Assembly: GCA_020635455.1 (NCBI GenBank) | Contig: JACJZT010000005.1 | Location: forward strand, 124,001-188,000 | Direction: 5' to 3' | DNA from: Flavobacteriales bacterium | GTDB lineage: Bacteria > Bacteroidota > Bacteroidia > NS11-12g > UBA9320 | Length of the DNA stretch: 64,000 nt | Shown: positions 63,969-64,000 of the stretch, piece after piece | Numbering within the stretch: position 1 is the first letter of the stretch | How the letters are laid out: the number at the start of each line of letters is the position of its first letter | Notes under the pieces: generated by a model | The model's input: only the letters and a program-made list of their open reading frames with translations | Told to the model about the DNA's origin: nothing | Databases searched by the model: none | Translations under genes and position numbers: made by a program

Positions 63969-64000
63969 TTAATTAAATTCTGCTTCCAGAATTTTTTTAA
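63969..64000 (-). CDS. nusA: Possible C-terminal tail of nusA (window edge)
   Basis: The last bases read, in the reverse frame, about nine codons ending KKILEAEFN and a TAA stop. In Bacteroidota nusA lies directly upstream of infB on the same strand, and the ending resembles the C-terminal tail of NusA. Only nine codons are visible, so this is suggested mainly by gene order. Confidence 0.35.
   Translation of the reverse strand, partial: KKILEAEFN

Noticed and set aside
1..64000. CRISPR arrays, rRNA or tRNA genes
   Set aside because: No regularly spaced direct repeats and no tRNA-like cloverleaf or rRNA motif was seen by eye on either strand.

Overview
The window comes from a Bacteroidota chromosome of about 40% GC, most likely an environmental, non-Bacteroides lineage. 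The signs are Bacteroidota-type -7 boxes (TAnnTTTG) just upstream of many genes, proteins with Por/T9SS C-terminal sorting domains, a clade II (Sec/lipoprotein type) nitrous oxide reductase, and families largely confined to the phylum (DUF4271, GloVer-repeat proteins, THUMP-like methyltransferase).

Layout. 1-3.9 kb is an accessory, repeat-rich stretch. It holds a truncated NmrA-like gene, a ParE-type toxin pseudogene with an intact antitoxin, a small lipoprotein, a complete HigBA toxin-antitoxin pair, two pairs of dispersed repeats, several hairpins bounded by CTAAC/GTTAG, and a ~630 bp apparently non-coding element full of nested inverted repeats. 3.9-12.1 kb carries a metallo-hydrolase, lpdA, a UDP-glucuronate decarboxylase, tadA and a surface-glycan cluster (methyltransferase-GT2 fusion, methyltransferase, GT39-like membrane protein). 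12.3-13.0 kb is a RAYT transposase bracketed by REP-like palindromes. 13.0-31.6 kb is core genome: TonB-like protein, uvrB, a BamA-like barrel, DUF4271, hemD, lipA, a large T9SS sortilin-like protein, pheT, a coiled-coil gene with zapA, rny, adk and obg.

31.6-42.8 kb is the most distinctive part. A thioredoxin-apbE-DUF4266 operon is followed, on the opposite strand, by a complete nitrous oxide reduction cluster (Rrf2 regulator, cytochrome c, nosZ, a membrane protein, nosL, nosD, nosF, nosY). The DUF3570 gene, which normally sits next to DUF4266, lies on the far side, so the nos block appears to have been inserted into that locus. NosZ reduces N2O using electrons from the cytochrome c, NosL and NosDFY support copper-site assembly, and the intergenic operators suggest FNR-type and Rrf2-type control.

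42.8-54 kb encodes exported proteins (M28 peptidase, outer-membrane protein), an ECF sigma factor with its partner, and a giant GloVer/Ig-like T9SS protein whose C-terminal end is broken by stops and a frameshift. 54-64 kb returns to core functions: lptC, an outer-membrane protein, coaX, birA, rsfS, an LpxL-type acyltransferase, rlmN (with no canonical start codon) and infB, ending at the probable tail of nusA.
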